Shown here piece by piece: positions 50,845 to 59,581 of a DNA stretch of 64,000 bases. The translations under genes were made by a program, and so were the position numbers. Each line of letters opens with the position of its first letter. The first letter of the stretch is position 1. The notes beneath the pieces were generated by a model. The model was not told where the DNA came from. It ran no database searches and was given only the letters and a program-made list of their open reading frames with translations. The DNA is from Hungatella sp. UBA7603 (GTDB lineage Bacteria; Bacillota; Clostridia; Lachnospirales; Lachnospiraceae), in assembly GCA_002478865.1 (NCBI GenBank), contig DLJZ01000002.1:124001-188000 (forward strand). The letters are read 5' to 3'.

Positions 50845-52983
50845 TTAACTCTCCCTGATTGAAGCAATAATCATGATCTCTTCTTCTGGTTCCCGATCTC
50901 CCAGGTCCAGATTCATAAGAAGCATAATCTGTTCTAAGTCCACCGCGCTATAATCGCAGACTCTTGGGCCGATACATACAAAGAAGTCAGGCCGAAGAAC
51001 GGTATCTGTTTTAAATATGGCATTATCTTTCCATAACTGCTCCACTACTTCTTCGTAATCCTTTACTTTGCATTTTACCACCAGACCTTCAGAACATTGT
51101 ACCTTAATGAATCCCTTCTTGTCTACAATACGGAGTGGATTTTTGCCATCTTTTTCCCCTGAGTATACATAGAACTTATCTGTTTTTTCAGCCAGATTAA
51201 TTCCGGTCACCTTAGGGCCAAAATCTTCTTTTGCAAGCATGGAGGCTTCTGCTTCATCACACTCTTTCAATAAATCCGTAGTCTTCACTTCGGTTGAACC
51301 AGTGGCAATTGCCGTGACTTTTCCAGTCTGGTTATCAATTTCTATATGAACTTCTACCGTATCCGGTGAGGCACCAGAGCTGACCGCAAGGTCAGAAGCC
51401 TCTTTTTTCAAATCCTTGATATCTTCCTGTGTGGGATTTGGAATGACGCGTTCCACCACATCACGAACCATAGAGAGAGAAACACCAATGGAGGATATTA
51501 CCTCAGCGTGCTCTGGAATGCTGTACTGTAAGCCTAATTTCCCTGCGCAGTATGGCACCAGGGAAGCAGCTCCTCCGCCGCAGCCCACCAGACGCATGCT
51601 GTCATGATCCAGCTTATACTTTTCAGCAAGAGCTTTGATGCAGGCACTTACCTTTTCAAAATCCTTATCAAGAATCTGGGTCGCCAGTTCTTCCACAGTG
51701 ATTCCAAGTTTATCTGCTACAGGTTTCATGGCTTTGCGGGCAGACGTTGCATTTCCGTGAGCAAAATACTTTTTATCAATCAGACCAAGAACATTGGCTG
51801 CATCCGTATTAGTAAAACAGATTTTCTTGCCATTTTTCAATCTCAGGGTGACATAATCTGCCGGATCACCAGGCTTTGGACTGACCATCTCGATCTGAGG
51901 ATTCTCGATCTCCTCCTCAGGAAGAAAACAGGCATACTCGCAACCGGCGATATGTGCCGAACGTGGTCCTACGTCAACCACACATTTATCATTGATTCGA
52001 ACCATGGAGCCACCTGCGCAGCCAAGAATGCGTACATCAAGAGAATTGATATAAGTATCATGCCCACCAATCTTTGCATAATCCACACCGGGGCGCCCAT
52101 TTTTAATAACACCTATATTAGTGGTGGTTCCTCCCACCTCAAAATAGATGGCATTGGAGGCCCGAAGATACATAAGAGAACCCATAACAGAAGCGGCCGG
52201 ACCAGAAAGCGCTGTTAAAATAGGGCGTTTGCGCATTTCATTGATTTCCATTACACCGCCGTCGCCTCTCATGATCATCAGGGGAACTTTTACTCCTGCT
52301 GATTTTACAGAGCTTTCCGTTGCATTGGCGGTTCCCATCATCTTTGGAAGAATAGAAGCATTGATTGCTGCGGTACGGGTCCTTCTGGTAAGTCCATACA
52401 GCTTTGTAATATCAGAAGCCATGGTTACGGGAATACCTCTTTTTTTCGCACAATCGTGAATGAGCTGTTCCTCTCCCATGCTATCCACGCCAAAGGCCAT
52501 GGAAGCCACAACTACTTGAGCCCCTTGTGAAAGAAGCTCACCAATATTTTGATTGATTACCTCTTCTGTCAGCATTTTCTTCTTAATAAAGGAATTATAC
52601 ACCTTAATCATACGGCCAACTTTTTCATCCAACAAAATATCTTTTAAAGAAAGCTGTCGTTTTGCCAAAAATCCTTCAATACCACCTCCGGCAACCCCAA
52701 CCACACCGACACTTGCTACGTCACCTTCAATAAAGGCGTTGGTGGCCTGAGTAGTAGAATGAGCTACGAATACCACATCTTCCGGAGAAATATTGTTTTC
52801 CCACATACAATTTTGAAAGCTCTTTACCACCCCGGCAGCCACGCCGTCCTTATGATCATGGGTTGTCTTCACTTCATTTTTCCCTATAATTTCATGGGTA
52901 TCATTGTCCATTGCTACACACTTTGTGTAAGTGCCGCCTACATCAATTCCCATGCGTACTGCTCTTTGTATACCTTCTGCCAT
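50845..52983 (-). CDS. Hydantoinase/oxoprolinase-like ASKHA ATPase, cassette B
   Basis: 712 residues with RMGIDVGGTYTKCVAMD, HSTTQATNAFIEGDVASVGV, FEVGGTTTNIGVIKNGRP and VGCGGGAASLVPYC. It is similar to the cassette A protein along its entire length, including the special C-terminal region (VDKKGFIKVQCSEG, RPDFFVCIGPRV). GGGGAG precedes the ATG. No HyuB-like subunit is encoded nearby. ATP-driven activation of a cyclic amide or of a partner enzyme is inferred from the fold. Confidence 0.82.
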   Translation of the reverse strand: MAEGIQRAVRMGIDVGGTYTKCVAMDNDTHEIIGKNEVKTTHDHKDGVAAGVVKSFQNCMWENNISPEDVVFVAHSTTQATNAFIEGDVASVGVVGVAGGGIEGFLAKRQLSLKDILLDEKVGRMIKVYNSFIKKKMLTEEVINQNIGELLSQGAQVVVASMAFGVDSMGEEQLIHDCAKKRGIPVTMASDITKLYGLTRRTRTAAINASILPKMMGTANATESSVKSAGVKVPLMIMRGDGGVMEINEMRKRPILTALSGPAASVMGSLMYLRASNAIYFEVGGTTTNIGVIKNGRPGVDYAKIGGHDTYINSLDVRILGCAGGSMVRINDKCVVDVGPRSAHIAGCEYACFLPEEEIENPQIEMVSPKPGDPADYVTLRLKNGKKICFTNTDAANVLGLIDKKYFAHGNATSARKAMKPVADKLGITVEELATQILDKDFEKVSACIKALAEKYKLDHDSMRLVGCGGGAASLVPYCAGKLGLQYSIPEHAEVISSIGVSLSMVRDVVERVIPNPTQEDIKDLKKEASDLAVSSGASPDTVEVHIEIDNQTGKVTAIATGSTEVKTTDLLKECDEAEASMLAKEDFGPKVTGINLAEKTDKFYVYSGEKDGKNPLRIVDKKGFIKVQCSEGLVVKCKVKDYEEVVEQLWKDNAIFKTDTVLRPDFFVCIGPRVCDYSAVDLEQIMLLMNLDLGDREPEEEIMIIASIRES

Positions 52984-53038
52984 TTTATTTCTCCCCTTTC
53001 CCTAGTCATAATATCCTCGATCTAACGGTGAAAACCAT

Positions 53039-53061
53039 CCGGGTGCAGACACTGCGCCCGG
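53039..53061 (-). other. Hairpin between permease and ATPase genes, cassette B
   Basis: A ten-pair stem CCGGGTGCAG / CTGCGCCCGG with a three-base loop, in the same place as the cassette A hairpin but different in sequence. Confidence 0.75.
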
Positions 53062-53087
53062 ACATGTTATGTATGATCTGGACTATA

Positions 53088-54479
53088 TTACTTCACAAAC
53101 CAGGTAGCTCCTAGGCCACCCAACATGATAAAGACTGCCACATACTGCAAAATACCCGTAAGGTATGCATTGGGAATGGACAGCTTTAAGAAGTCCTTTG
53201 ATTCCACCTTTGTGTAAGCAAGTCCCCAGGCCACCCATGACTGAGTGATACAACAGCCTATGTTAACCGTAATAGTTGGTATGGCAAAAACCGCATACAA
53301 AAAGGGAACGGAAAAGGATGCTACATTGGATAATACGCCAAGAGTTGCCGCACCACATCCGACTAATGTCATAGGCCCTCGGAACAATCCCATGCAAAGG
53401 AGTACTGCAAATACGATACAAACTACAATTTCACTTCTAGGCATGACGTTTCCAAGAATCACCTTAAAGTAAGGAGATGCAAGGGCTGCCACGGCGTTAA
53501 ACATAGGAAGGGTAAGCAAAAATCCAACCAATGGAGCCGTATCTACCACGCCGTCATAATACAGTTTGTTTACAAGCTGACAGTTCTCTTTGAAGTTGCC
53601 TTTCATTCTTCCGCACAGGAACAGTGCCAGGAATCCAGCGATTACAAAGCCGCCAATTACAGAGAAATCAAGCCAGATCTTAAGAACGACTGGAACGACT
53701 GGAAGAATCAGTGTATAGAACGGTGCATTCTTCATCTCAGTAGATGCTCCACGTGTCTGAGCTGCCCAGGCGTGAACGGTTTTCGCACGTTTTAAATAGA
53801 TAACCGACAATAACGTAGTACATACTAACATGATAATAAGAGCTGCATAACCCCAGTGAGATGCATACCAACCAAGATTAAAATCAGCAAGCTCATCTGG
53901 TTTCACAAAAAATGCGCGGTACTGGGCAAAGTTTACTGGATTTAAATAGATACCAGCTGCAACAGCGCCCATAAAGGTAAACAAAGCAATGGACTTTGGA
54001 ATTCCAAGAGACATTAAAATTGGCAGAACAATGACACCGATAGCAATAACCGGGCCAGCTCCTGTCATGGCAGTAAAAATCAAAGCAGTAACCACATTAA
54101 GAAGTGCTACCGTAACAAAAGGCTTATCTCCCCCAAGCTCTACTGTCTTTCGGATTAATGTGGAAGCGATTCCTGTATCCATGAGAACCCGTCCAAACCA
54201 GGCGCCCCAGCATACATTAACCAGTGTTGTGCCCCAGCCTTCCGGTGCTGACTGATAAATCTTATTAAGAGCTGCAATTAAGGTGTTGTCCTTTCCAAAA
54301 TTAAGAATTGGATTGGCAGCCAGAAAATCCTGACTTACAAACAAGGTCCCCCCAAGCGGTACGATAGTCCATAAAAGGGTGATCAGCAAGAAACCGATCA
54401 TTAAGTTATGTCCTTTGATGCAATAGTACGCCAGACCAAAGAAAGAAATTAATAGAATAATACCAATAATGTACTCCAC
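53088..54479 (-). CDS. Ion-transporter-superfamily permease, cassette B
   Basis: A 463-residue protein with about twelve helices. It is a paralogue of the cassette A permease (WGAWFGRVLMDTGIAST, TGAGPVIAIGVIVLPILMS, GLFRGPMTLVGCGAATLG, ITQSWVAWGLAYTKV). It lies downstream of a GntR gene on the same strand with a gap of about 147 bases. The carried substrate is presumably a carboxylate handled by the ATPase and reductase of the operon. Confidence 0.8.
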   Translation of the reverse strand: MEYIIGIILLISFFGLAYYCIKGHNLMIGFLLITLLWTIVPLGGTLFVSQDFLAANPILNFGKDNTLIAALNKIYQSAPEGWGTTLVNVCWGAWFGRVLMDTGIASTLIRKTVELGGDKPFVTVALLNVVTALIFTAMTGAGPVIAIGVIVLPILMSLGIPKSIALFTFMGAVAAGIYLNPVNFAQYRAFFVKPDELADFNLGWYASHWGYAALIIMLVCTTLLSVIYLKRAKTVHAWAAQTRGASTEMKNAPFYTLILPVVPVVLKIWLDFSVIGGFVIAGFLALFLCGRMKGNFKENCQLVNKLYYDGVVDTAPLVGFLLTLPMFNAVAALASPYFKVILGNVMPRSEIVVCIVFAVLLCMGLFRGPMTLVGCGAATLGVLSNVASFSVPFLYAVFAIPTITVNIGCCITQSWVAWGLAYTKVESKDFLKLSIPNAYLTGILQYVAVFIMLGGLGATWFVK

Positions 54480-54626
54480 GTAAATACCTCCTCGACTTTT
54501 TATTCTCCATACACTCTTGCTACTATGGCCTCATAAAAACATCACTTTTTCTTAGCCCCCCGTTACCCCAATCTCCTTTCTTTTCATGGATTCCTCAATA
54601 CATTTATTTCTATCCGGTCAGGTACC

Positions 54627-55340
54627 TTAAGCCTGCCCGGAAAAGAACTGTGGATAGATTTCCCGAAGCGTCCCAGCATTCCATAATATCGTATTAAAAT
54701 GGTTGGCGCAGATGAGAGATGCTGCTTCCGCATCTCTCCGCCTTAAATGATCCACCAAAAGGCGTCCCTCCACCTGAGAGTGCTCCCAGCTAGTCAAAGA
54801 TGACATATCGGTTCTATAATTAAATGTAGTATATTGCAGATAGTTAAGCCTTAAAAGATCACAATCCAGGTTGCGAAATACTTCCCACGAATACTCTCTG
54901 CCACAAAAGGAGGAGAAGAGATAGTGCAGTTCCTGCTCCATCATGAGAAAATCCATGATATTTTGCTGATTGCTTTCTGACTTTTGTCTTGTCAAAACCT
55001 CCTCCAGACAGCCAAGCTGTTCCTTTGTTAGTCCCTGACGGCAAAGCTCTACGATCATTGCCTGCTCTAAAACCGTATGTGAAAAGACAGCCTGCCTTAT
55101 GCGTTCCGTATCAATTAATGTAACTTCTGTTCCTCTTTGAGGGTAAACAACCATATAGCCTTCTTCCACCAGTCGGGAAAGTGCCTCTCTAACGGAAGAT
55201 CTTCCCACCTTCATCTGACTGGATAATAGATTTTCGCTCAGCCGCTCTCCAGGTTTAATCTCCATATTTAAAATCTGATTGCGGAGCAAATGATACACAT
55301 CATCCCTTGAATTGTTCTTTTCCATATCTAATTCTGTCAT
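54627..55340 (-). CDS. GntR/FCD regulator of cassette B
   Basis: 237 residues, from the ATG at 55340 with AGGGAG upstream; the longer frame adds a hydrophobic stretch from untranslated DNA. The winged helix shows LLSSQMKVGRSSVREALSRLVEEG, and the FCD domain has MEQELHYLFSSF and HSQVEGRLLVDHL plus ANHFNTIL. It heads cassette B and likely controls it. Confidence 0.87.
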   Translation of the reverse strand: MTELDMEKNNSRDDVYHLLRNQILNMEIKPGERLSENLLSSQMKVGRSSVREALSRLVEEGYMVVYPQRGTEVTLIDTERIRQAVFSHTVLEQAMIVELCRQGLTKEQLGCLEEVLTRQKSESNQQNIMDFLMMEQELHYLFSSFCGREYSWEVFRNLDCDLLRLNYLQYTTFNYRTDMSSLTSWEHSQVEGRLLVDHLRRRDAEAASLICANHFNTILWNAGTLREIYPQFFSGQA

Positions 55341-55951
55341 CGGTTTTCTCCCTCTTGAAGACTCTTTTATGTAACACGAGTACACATTGCACATCAGTAT
55401 CCCGATAATTGCATATAAGTTCTTACATATTGTATTTATTAGAATACATTTTTTACTTCTTTTGTAAAACATAACACATAATGCGACAAAAATCAACTGC
55501 ATTATAATCATTTTAACTATATTATTTTTATATTTTTATAATATACTATCCTATTTACACAAAAATACCTTTTTGCTTCATATTTGTTATCTTGCATACA
55601 AGTTTCTTTTTTTATTTGAATATACCTATGTTACGAGCTAGTGACAATTATTAGGCCGCCCCTATACTCTAATAAGATCCATCTGCAAGCACCGAGATAA
55701 AAACACAAAAAAACGCTGTTATGGAATGGCTTGATACCAGCAGTACCAATGCTGTACTCGGAAGGAAGTAATCAAAGATTTAAACCACATACCAATCCAA
55801 ACAAACGTCTCGCATTGTCTGGATTGACATGCCCGTTTCTTTTTAGGCAAATAAAATGCCGTAGGACGAAAAATCCTACGGCATTTTTTAAACCATGACT
55901 TACCTAATGAATCCGGAAAATTGGAGATCTGCTATTAATAAAACTAATGAA
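55341..55951. other. Long intergenic region with an unexplained open frame
   Basis: AT-rich upstream half. From about 55645 to 55893 one plus-strand frame stays open for more than 80 codons without a start codon, then runs into the terminator at 55854-55886. It may be a gene remnant or chance. A possible promoter for the GntR gene lies near 55470-55510. Confidence 0.35.
55854..55886. terminator. Terminator after the aldehyde dehydrogenase gene
   Basis: A perfect 13-bp stem AAATGCCGTAGGA / TCCTACGGCATTT with a seven-base loop and a T-run on the plus side; the minus side also ends in TTTTATTT. Confidence 0.8.
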
Positions 55952-57439
55952 TTACTTCTTTGGATAAAAACCGGAAGGAGCTTCATTTAAATTGATTATG
56001 ATATTCTTCATCTGGCTGTAATGCTCAAGCATTACCTTATGAGTCTCACGACCAACTCCAGAAGTTTTAACACCTCCAAACGGTGCGCCCTCAGGGATGC
56101 TGTTATAGGTATTCACCCACATACGACCAGTCTCTACGGATCTTGCCACTCGAATCGCACGGTTGATATCTCGTGTCCATACGGCTCCGCCAAGGCCAAA
56201 TTCACTGTCATTTGCCATCTTTACAACTTCATCTTCTGTCTTGAACTTAATGATACATGCCACTGGCCCAAAGATTTCTTCCTGTGCCACACGCATCTCG
56301 TTGGTTACATTGCCAATCAAAGTAGGTTTCATAAACGCACCATTTTCAAGTCCGTTTTCACTCAGCTTTTCTCCTCCGCAAAGTACGGTAGCACCTTCGG
56401 ATTTCGCAATATCAACATAACCTAAGATTTTCTTTAACTGGCCATTGTTAACCTGGCTGCCCATCTGAGTATCGTCTTCCAAAGGAAGCCCAACCTTAAC
56501 CTGGTTAAATCGTTTTACTGCCTCTTCTACGAATTTATCGTAAATGCTTTCTTGAACAAAGACTCTGGAACCTGCGCAGCAAACCTGGCCCTGGTTAAAT
56601 AAAATTCCAAGCTGGATTCCATCCATAGCCATCTCCCAGTCACAATCCTCAAAGAAGATGTTAGCTGATTTACCGCCAAGCTCTAATGTTGCAGGGATTA
56701 GCTTTTCAGCCGCTGCAAGCGCTACACTTCTGCCTACTTCTGTAGACCCAGTAAAAGCAAGCTTTCTAAATCCGTTATGTTCTAATATATACTGTCCAGA
56801 TTTGGAGCCAGCACCTGTAATTACGTTAAATACACCTGCTGGAATCACATCTTGAACTAATCTTGCTAACTCTAAAACACTTAATGGAGTTGTACTGGAG
56901 CTTTTAAATACTGTACAGCATCCGCTTGCCAGCACAGGCGCCAGCTTCCAGGAAGCCATTAAGAAAGGAAAGTTCCAAGGTACAATCTGACCAACAACAC
57001 CAATTGGCTCTCTTAAGATCAGACTTAAGGTATTACCATCAAGAATATTGGCAGTTCCTTCATCCGCTAAAATACAGCCAGCAAAATACCGAAAGTGCTG
57101 AGCAGCCAAAGGAATATCCACGTTCATGGTCTCTCTGATTGGCTTTCCATTATCCAAAGATTCTACCTTAGCAAGGTGCTCTCTGTTTTCATCTATAATA
57201 TCTGCAATTTTATTTAAAATAGCGGCTCTTTCTTTCACGGATACATGCTTCCAAGTTTCAAATGCCTTCCATGCCTCTTTCACCGCATCATCTACGTCTT
57301 CTCTTGTTGCTTCCGCACATTCTGCAAGAACGGAACCGTCAGCAGGAGATGTGGTAACGAAGGTCTTCCCATCGGAAGCGTCCTTCCACTGTCCTCCTAT
57401 AAATAGTTGATATTTTTTCTGAAGCTCTATGTTCGCCAT
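55952..57439 (-). CDS. NAD-dependent aldehyde dehydrogenase
   Basis: A 495-residue class 1/2-type aldehyde dehydrogenase: VPWNFPFLMASWK with the oxyanion Asn, GFRKLAFTGSTEVG for cofactor, general base Glu253 in TLELGGKSAN and nucleophile Cys287 in FNQGQVCCAGSR. It oxidises an aldehyde to the acid in the cytosol and has no microcompartment tag. Substrate preference (acetaldehyde, betaine aldehyde or others) cannot be read. A promoter with an inverted repeat just downstream of it precedes the gene. Confidence 0.92.
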   Translation of the reverse strand: MANIELQKKYQLFIGGQWKDASDGKTFVTTSPADGSVLAECAEATREDVDDAVKEAWKAFETWKHVSVKERAAILNKIADIIDENREHLAKVESLDNGKPIRETMNVDIPLAAQHFRYFAGCILADEGTANILDGNTLSLILREPIGVVGQIVPWNFPFLMASWKLAPVLASGCCTVFKSSSTTPLSVLELARLVQDVIPAGVFNVITGAGSKSGQYILEHNGFRKLAFTGSTEVGRSVALAAAEKLIPATLELGGKSANIFFEDCDWEMAMDGIQLGILFNQGQVCCAGSRVFVQESIYDKFVEEAVKRFNQVKVGLPLEDDTQMGSQVNNGQLKKILGYVDIAKSEGATVLCGGEKLSENGLENGAFMKPTLIGNVTNEMRVAQEEIFGPVACIIKFKTEDEVVKMANDSEFGLGGAVWTRDINRAIRVARSVETGRMWVNTYNSIPEGAPFGGVKTSGVGRETHKVMLEHYSQMKNIIINLNEAPSGFYPKK

Positions 57440-57490
57440 AATTCAATCTCCTTTCATAACCTCATATATATGTTTGAAACCGCTTTTATT

Positions 57491-57506
57491 AGTACGTTTC
57501 TGTACT
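57491..57506. promoter_or_regulatory. Inverted repeat at the aldehyde dehydrogenase start site
   Basis: AGTACGTTTCTGTACT, arms AGTAC and GTACT around six bases, just downstream of the -10 box. A repressor bound there would block early transcription. Confidence 0.45.
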
Positions 57507-57510
57507 GTTC

Positions 57511-57538
57511 ATTATATGCCGGAGATCTGTTATGTCAA
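57511..57538 (-). promoter_or_regulatory. Promoter of the aldehyde dehydrogenase gene
   Basis: TTGACA (57533-57538), 16 bases, TATAAT (57511-57516) on the minus strand. Confidence 0.8.
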
Positions 57539-57959
57539 ATTAATTAAAACTTTAACATAGGATTGATATTTAATTGACTTACTCTGTTTTTTATTTGACA
57601 AAGTAGCAACGAGTTTAAGCGATTTCCCGTTTGATTCTTTTCGAATTCACCTAAAACCCAGACATTTAATAGGTTTTTATATTTGAAATATTGTTTTAAC
57701 TTTATCAGGTTACTTGCTGGAAATGTGATTTGCAAAAGGACATGATTGATTATTCAATGATATTCTTTTCACAATATTGTGACTAAATATCAAGTCTTTC
57801 GTGTTTTAAGCTTGTCTTTTTATGTAATTCTAAAAGTCTATCAATAATTTTTATAAAGATTTTATTCTAACGATTCAACTTTCTCACTTTCGTCGGGGTA
57901 TTGTTATTTTTTTCCCAAGGAAGAACTCTGTATTAAGGATTTCCTGCCCCTGTACCCGC
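57539..57959. other. AT-rich intergenic stretch
   Basis: No supported gene; a 63-codon minus-strand frame at 57544-57735 has no ribosome site or recognisable features. Confidence 0.5.
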
Positions 57960-58013
57960 AAAAATATAAAACCGGTGATACGAGACTTCTAAAAGAAGTC
58001 TCGTATCACCGGT
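57960..58013 (-). terminator. Terminator of the tRNA-Phe / tRNA-Gly unit
   Basis: A perfect 20-bp stem (57971-57990 with 57994-58013; ACCGGTGATACGAGACTTCT), three-base loop, followed by TTTATATTTTT on the minus strand. Confidence 0.88.
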
Positions 58014-58028
58014 TACTGGCATGAAAAA

Positions 58029-58099
58029 AGCGGGTGATGGGAATCGAACCCACGTATCTAGCTTGGAAGGCTAGTGTTCTACCATTGAACTACACCCGC
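58029..58099 (-). tRNA. tRNA-Gly(TCC)
   Basis: Acceptor GCGGGTG / CACCCGC, anticodon loop CTTCCAA with TCC, T-loop GGTTCGATTCC. No encoded CCA. It is cotranscribed with tRNA-Phe. Confidence 0.95.
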
Positions 58100-58140
58100 A
58101 TGTATGATTAAGTTTGTATATAATTGTACGAAACGTACAA

Positions 58141-58213
58141 TGCCCAAAGCCGGAATCGAACCAGCGACACGTGGATTTTCAGTCCACTGCTCTACCAACT
58201 GAGCTATCTGGGC
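58141..58213 (-). tRNA. tRNA-Phe(GAA)
   Basis: Acceptor GCCCAGA / TTTGGGC, anticodon loop CTGAAAA with GAA, T-loop GGTTCGATTCC, discriminator A. No encoded CCA. Confidence 0.95.
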
Positions 58214-58441
58214 TAACCGCTTGGAACACGAGTAATTTTACAAGATTTCTGCCTTTTTGTCAAGGGAAGTTTTCTAAATTATACTAAAAATATAATGAAA
58301 TTAAATATCTTTCCAACTTTACAGGAACAACAAAATTGATTGTAAAAATTCCTTCCTCTCTCATTGGTAAAAGTTGGTATCATGTTTCTGCCTTCATTTG
58401 GGAATTCTGATAAAAGATATCAATATAATTGGAGGATTCCC

Positions 58442-58834
58442 ATGAGAAACGAACCTGTATTTTTGACCGACCAAAACCACAACATTATTATGGAAGCTAT
58501 TTTAGGTACCCCAAACGCTGCAATTCCCGATAGTTTAAGACCCTTTGAGATCCTGGAGCCAAATACCTCTGACGGTGCCACAGAAAAACATACTCCAGTG
58601 ATTGAAACCAATGGAAATCATGTAACCGTTAAAGTAGGAAGTATATTTCACCCCATGTCCGAGGAACACAGCATCGCTTGGGTCAGTCTGTTCACAACTG
58701 CTGGCTGCCTGATGAGAGTTTGTCTTGATAAGGATTGTGATCCAGTGGCTTACTTCACCTTAGAAGAAGGTGATTCCCCAAAAGCCGCTTATGCCTACTG
58801 CAATCTTCACGGCTTCTGGAAAACAGAAGCCTAA
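58442..58834 (+). CDS. Desulfoferrodoxin-type superoxide reductase
   Basis: 130 residues, from the ATG at 58442 with TTGGAGG upstream; the longer frame starts inside untranslated DNA. Centre II ligands are visible: His in EKHTPVIE, HPMSEEHSIAW (two His) and the Cys/His pair CNLHGFW. The N-terminal desulforedoxin-type Cys4 site is absent, so it is a one-iron enzyme. It reduces superoxide to peroxide without making oxygen. A terminator follows directly. Confidence 0.88.
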   Translation: MRNEPVFLTDQNHNIIMEAILGTPNAAIPDSLRPFEILEPNTSDGATEKHTPVIETNGNHVTVKVGSIFHPMSEEHSIAWVSLFTTAGCLMRVCLDKDCDPVAYFTLEEGDSPKAAYAYCNLHGFWKTEA

Positions 58835-58836
58835 AC

Positions 58837-58888
58837 AAAAGGAGTTTATGCAACATGAGATTCAATCTCGTGCATAAGCTCCTTTTTT
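58837..58888 (+). terminator. Terminator of the superoxide reductase gene
   Basis: AAAAGGAGTTTATGCA pairs with TGCATAAGCTCCTTTT, with an inner GAGATT / AATCTC hairpin, followed by Ts. It overlaps the end of the DUF1848 relic on the other strand. Confidence 0.85.
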
Positions 58889-59060
58889 ATATACCCTTTT
58901 AGTTGTTCCGCTATGTGACCAAAGGCACGTAAGTGGTACTCTTCTTCATACCTATTATTTATAAAAATCGCATCGTAGCGCCAGACCATGCGTTCCGGAC
59001 CTAACATCTGTAAGCTTTCAATAAAAATACGGATCAATTCTACTAATCGGATGACTGTTC
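58846..59060 (-). pseudogene. Fragment of a DUF1848-family gene
   Basis: A frame of about 70 codons without a proper start encodes FIESLQMLGPERMVWRYDAIFINNRYEEEYHLRAFG (positions about 58920-59030) and LKGYIKK. This is the central ERVVWRYDPI block of DUF1848 proteins, which are normally about 300 residues. A stop lies just upstream and the end runs into a terminator. Only about a fifth of the gene remains. Confidence 0.7.
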
Positions 59061-59101
59061 ATAGGATTTCTAACATAGAGAACCCCCTCTATTATACGAT
59101 G

Positions 59102-59533
59102 TTATAATACCTTCTTCAAGCGATCCAAGTGATTCTCCTCCACCTTCAGGAGATGATTCATGAGGGACACAATATCCTCTTTTGCTTCTCCATCATACTG
59201 CCTAATCCTCTTAATACAATCAATGATTCCCCTGGTTCCTCCCATGATTAACATCTCTGCCATGTGGGAAGGGGTTTTATCCACCAATGTTTTCATATCT
59301 ATGGCTAGGTAAGCCATGATCTTTTCCATTGTGCCGATGTCTTTTTCTTTTAGCCCATGTTGGTTTAAAAGTTCTCTCGCCGTTTCATGAATCTGCTTGT
59401 ATTCCTGAAGTTCTTCCGAAAGATGATTCTTAAAATCTTCCTCTTCTGATATGGAAAGAAGCTGTCCAATGGTCTCCACTCCCATCTGAGAATTTTGGTA
59501 TATAAAATTTAGTAACTCTGCGTCTGCATTCAT
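59102..59533 (-). CDS. Helical-bundle protein of unknown function
   Basis: 143 residues, nearly all helical, in four amphipathic stretches: ELLNFIYQNSQMGVETIGQLL, HLSEELQEYKQIHETARELL, MEKIMAYLAIDMKTLV and IIDCIKRIRQYDGEAKED. The pattern suggests a ferritin-like or DUF2383-type bundle, but a full set of di-iron ligands is not evident. GAGG precedes the ATG. It starts 48 bases after the chemoreceptor gene and may be cotranscribed. Confidence 0.6.
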   Translation of the reverse strand: MNADAELLNFIYQNSQMGVETIGQLLSISEEEDFKNHLSEELQEYKQIHETARELLNQHGLKEKDIGTMEKIMAYLAIDMKTLVDKTPSHMAEMLIMGGTRGIIDCIKRIRQYDGEAKEDIVSLMNHLLKVEENHLDRLKKVL

Positions 59534-59581
59534 GTAATTACCTCATTTCTTTTTTCTTAGTATGAGATATAAACTACATTT

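Noticed and set aside
57544..57735. 63-codon minus-strand ORF
   Set aside because: No ribosome site, biased AT-rich codons and no recognisable motif.
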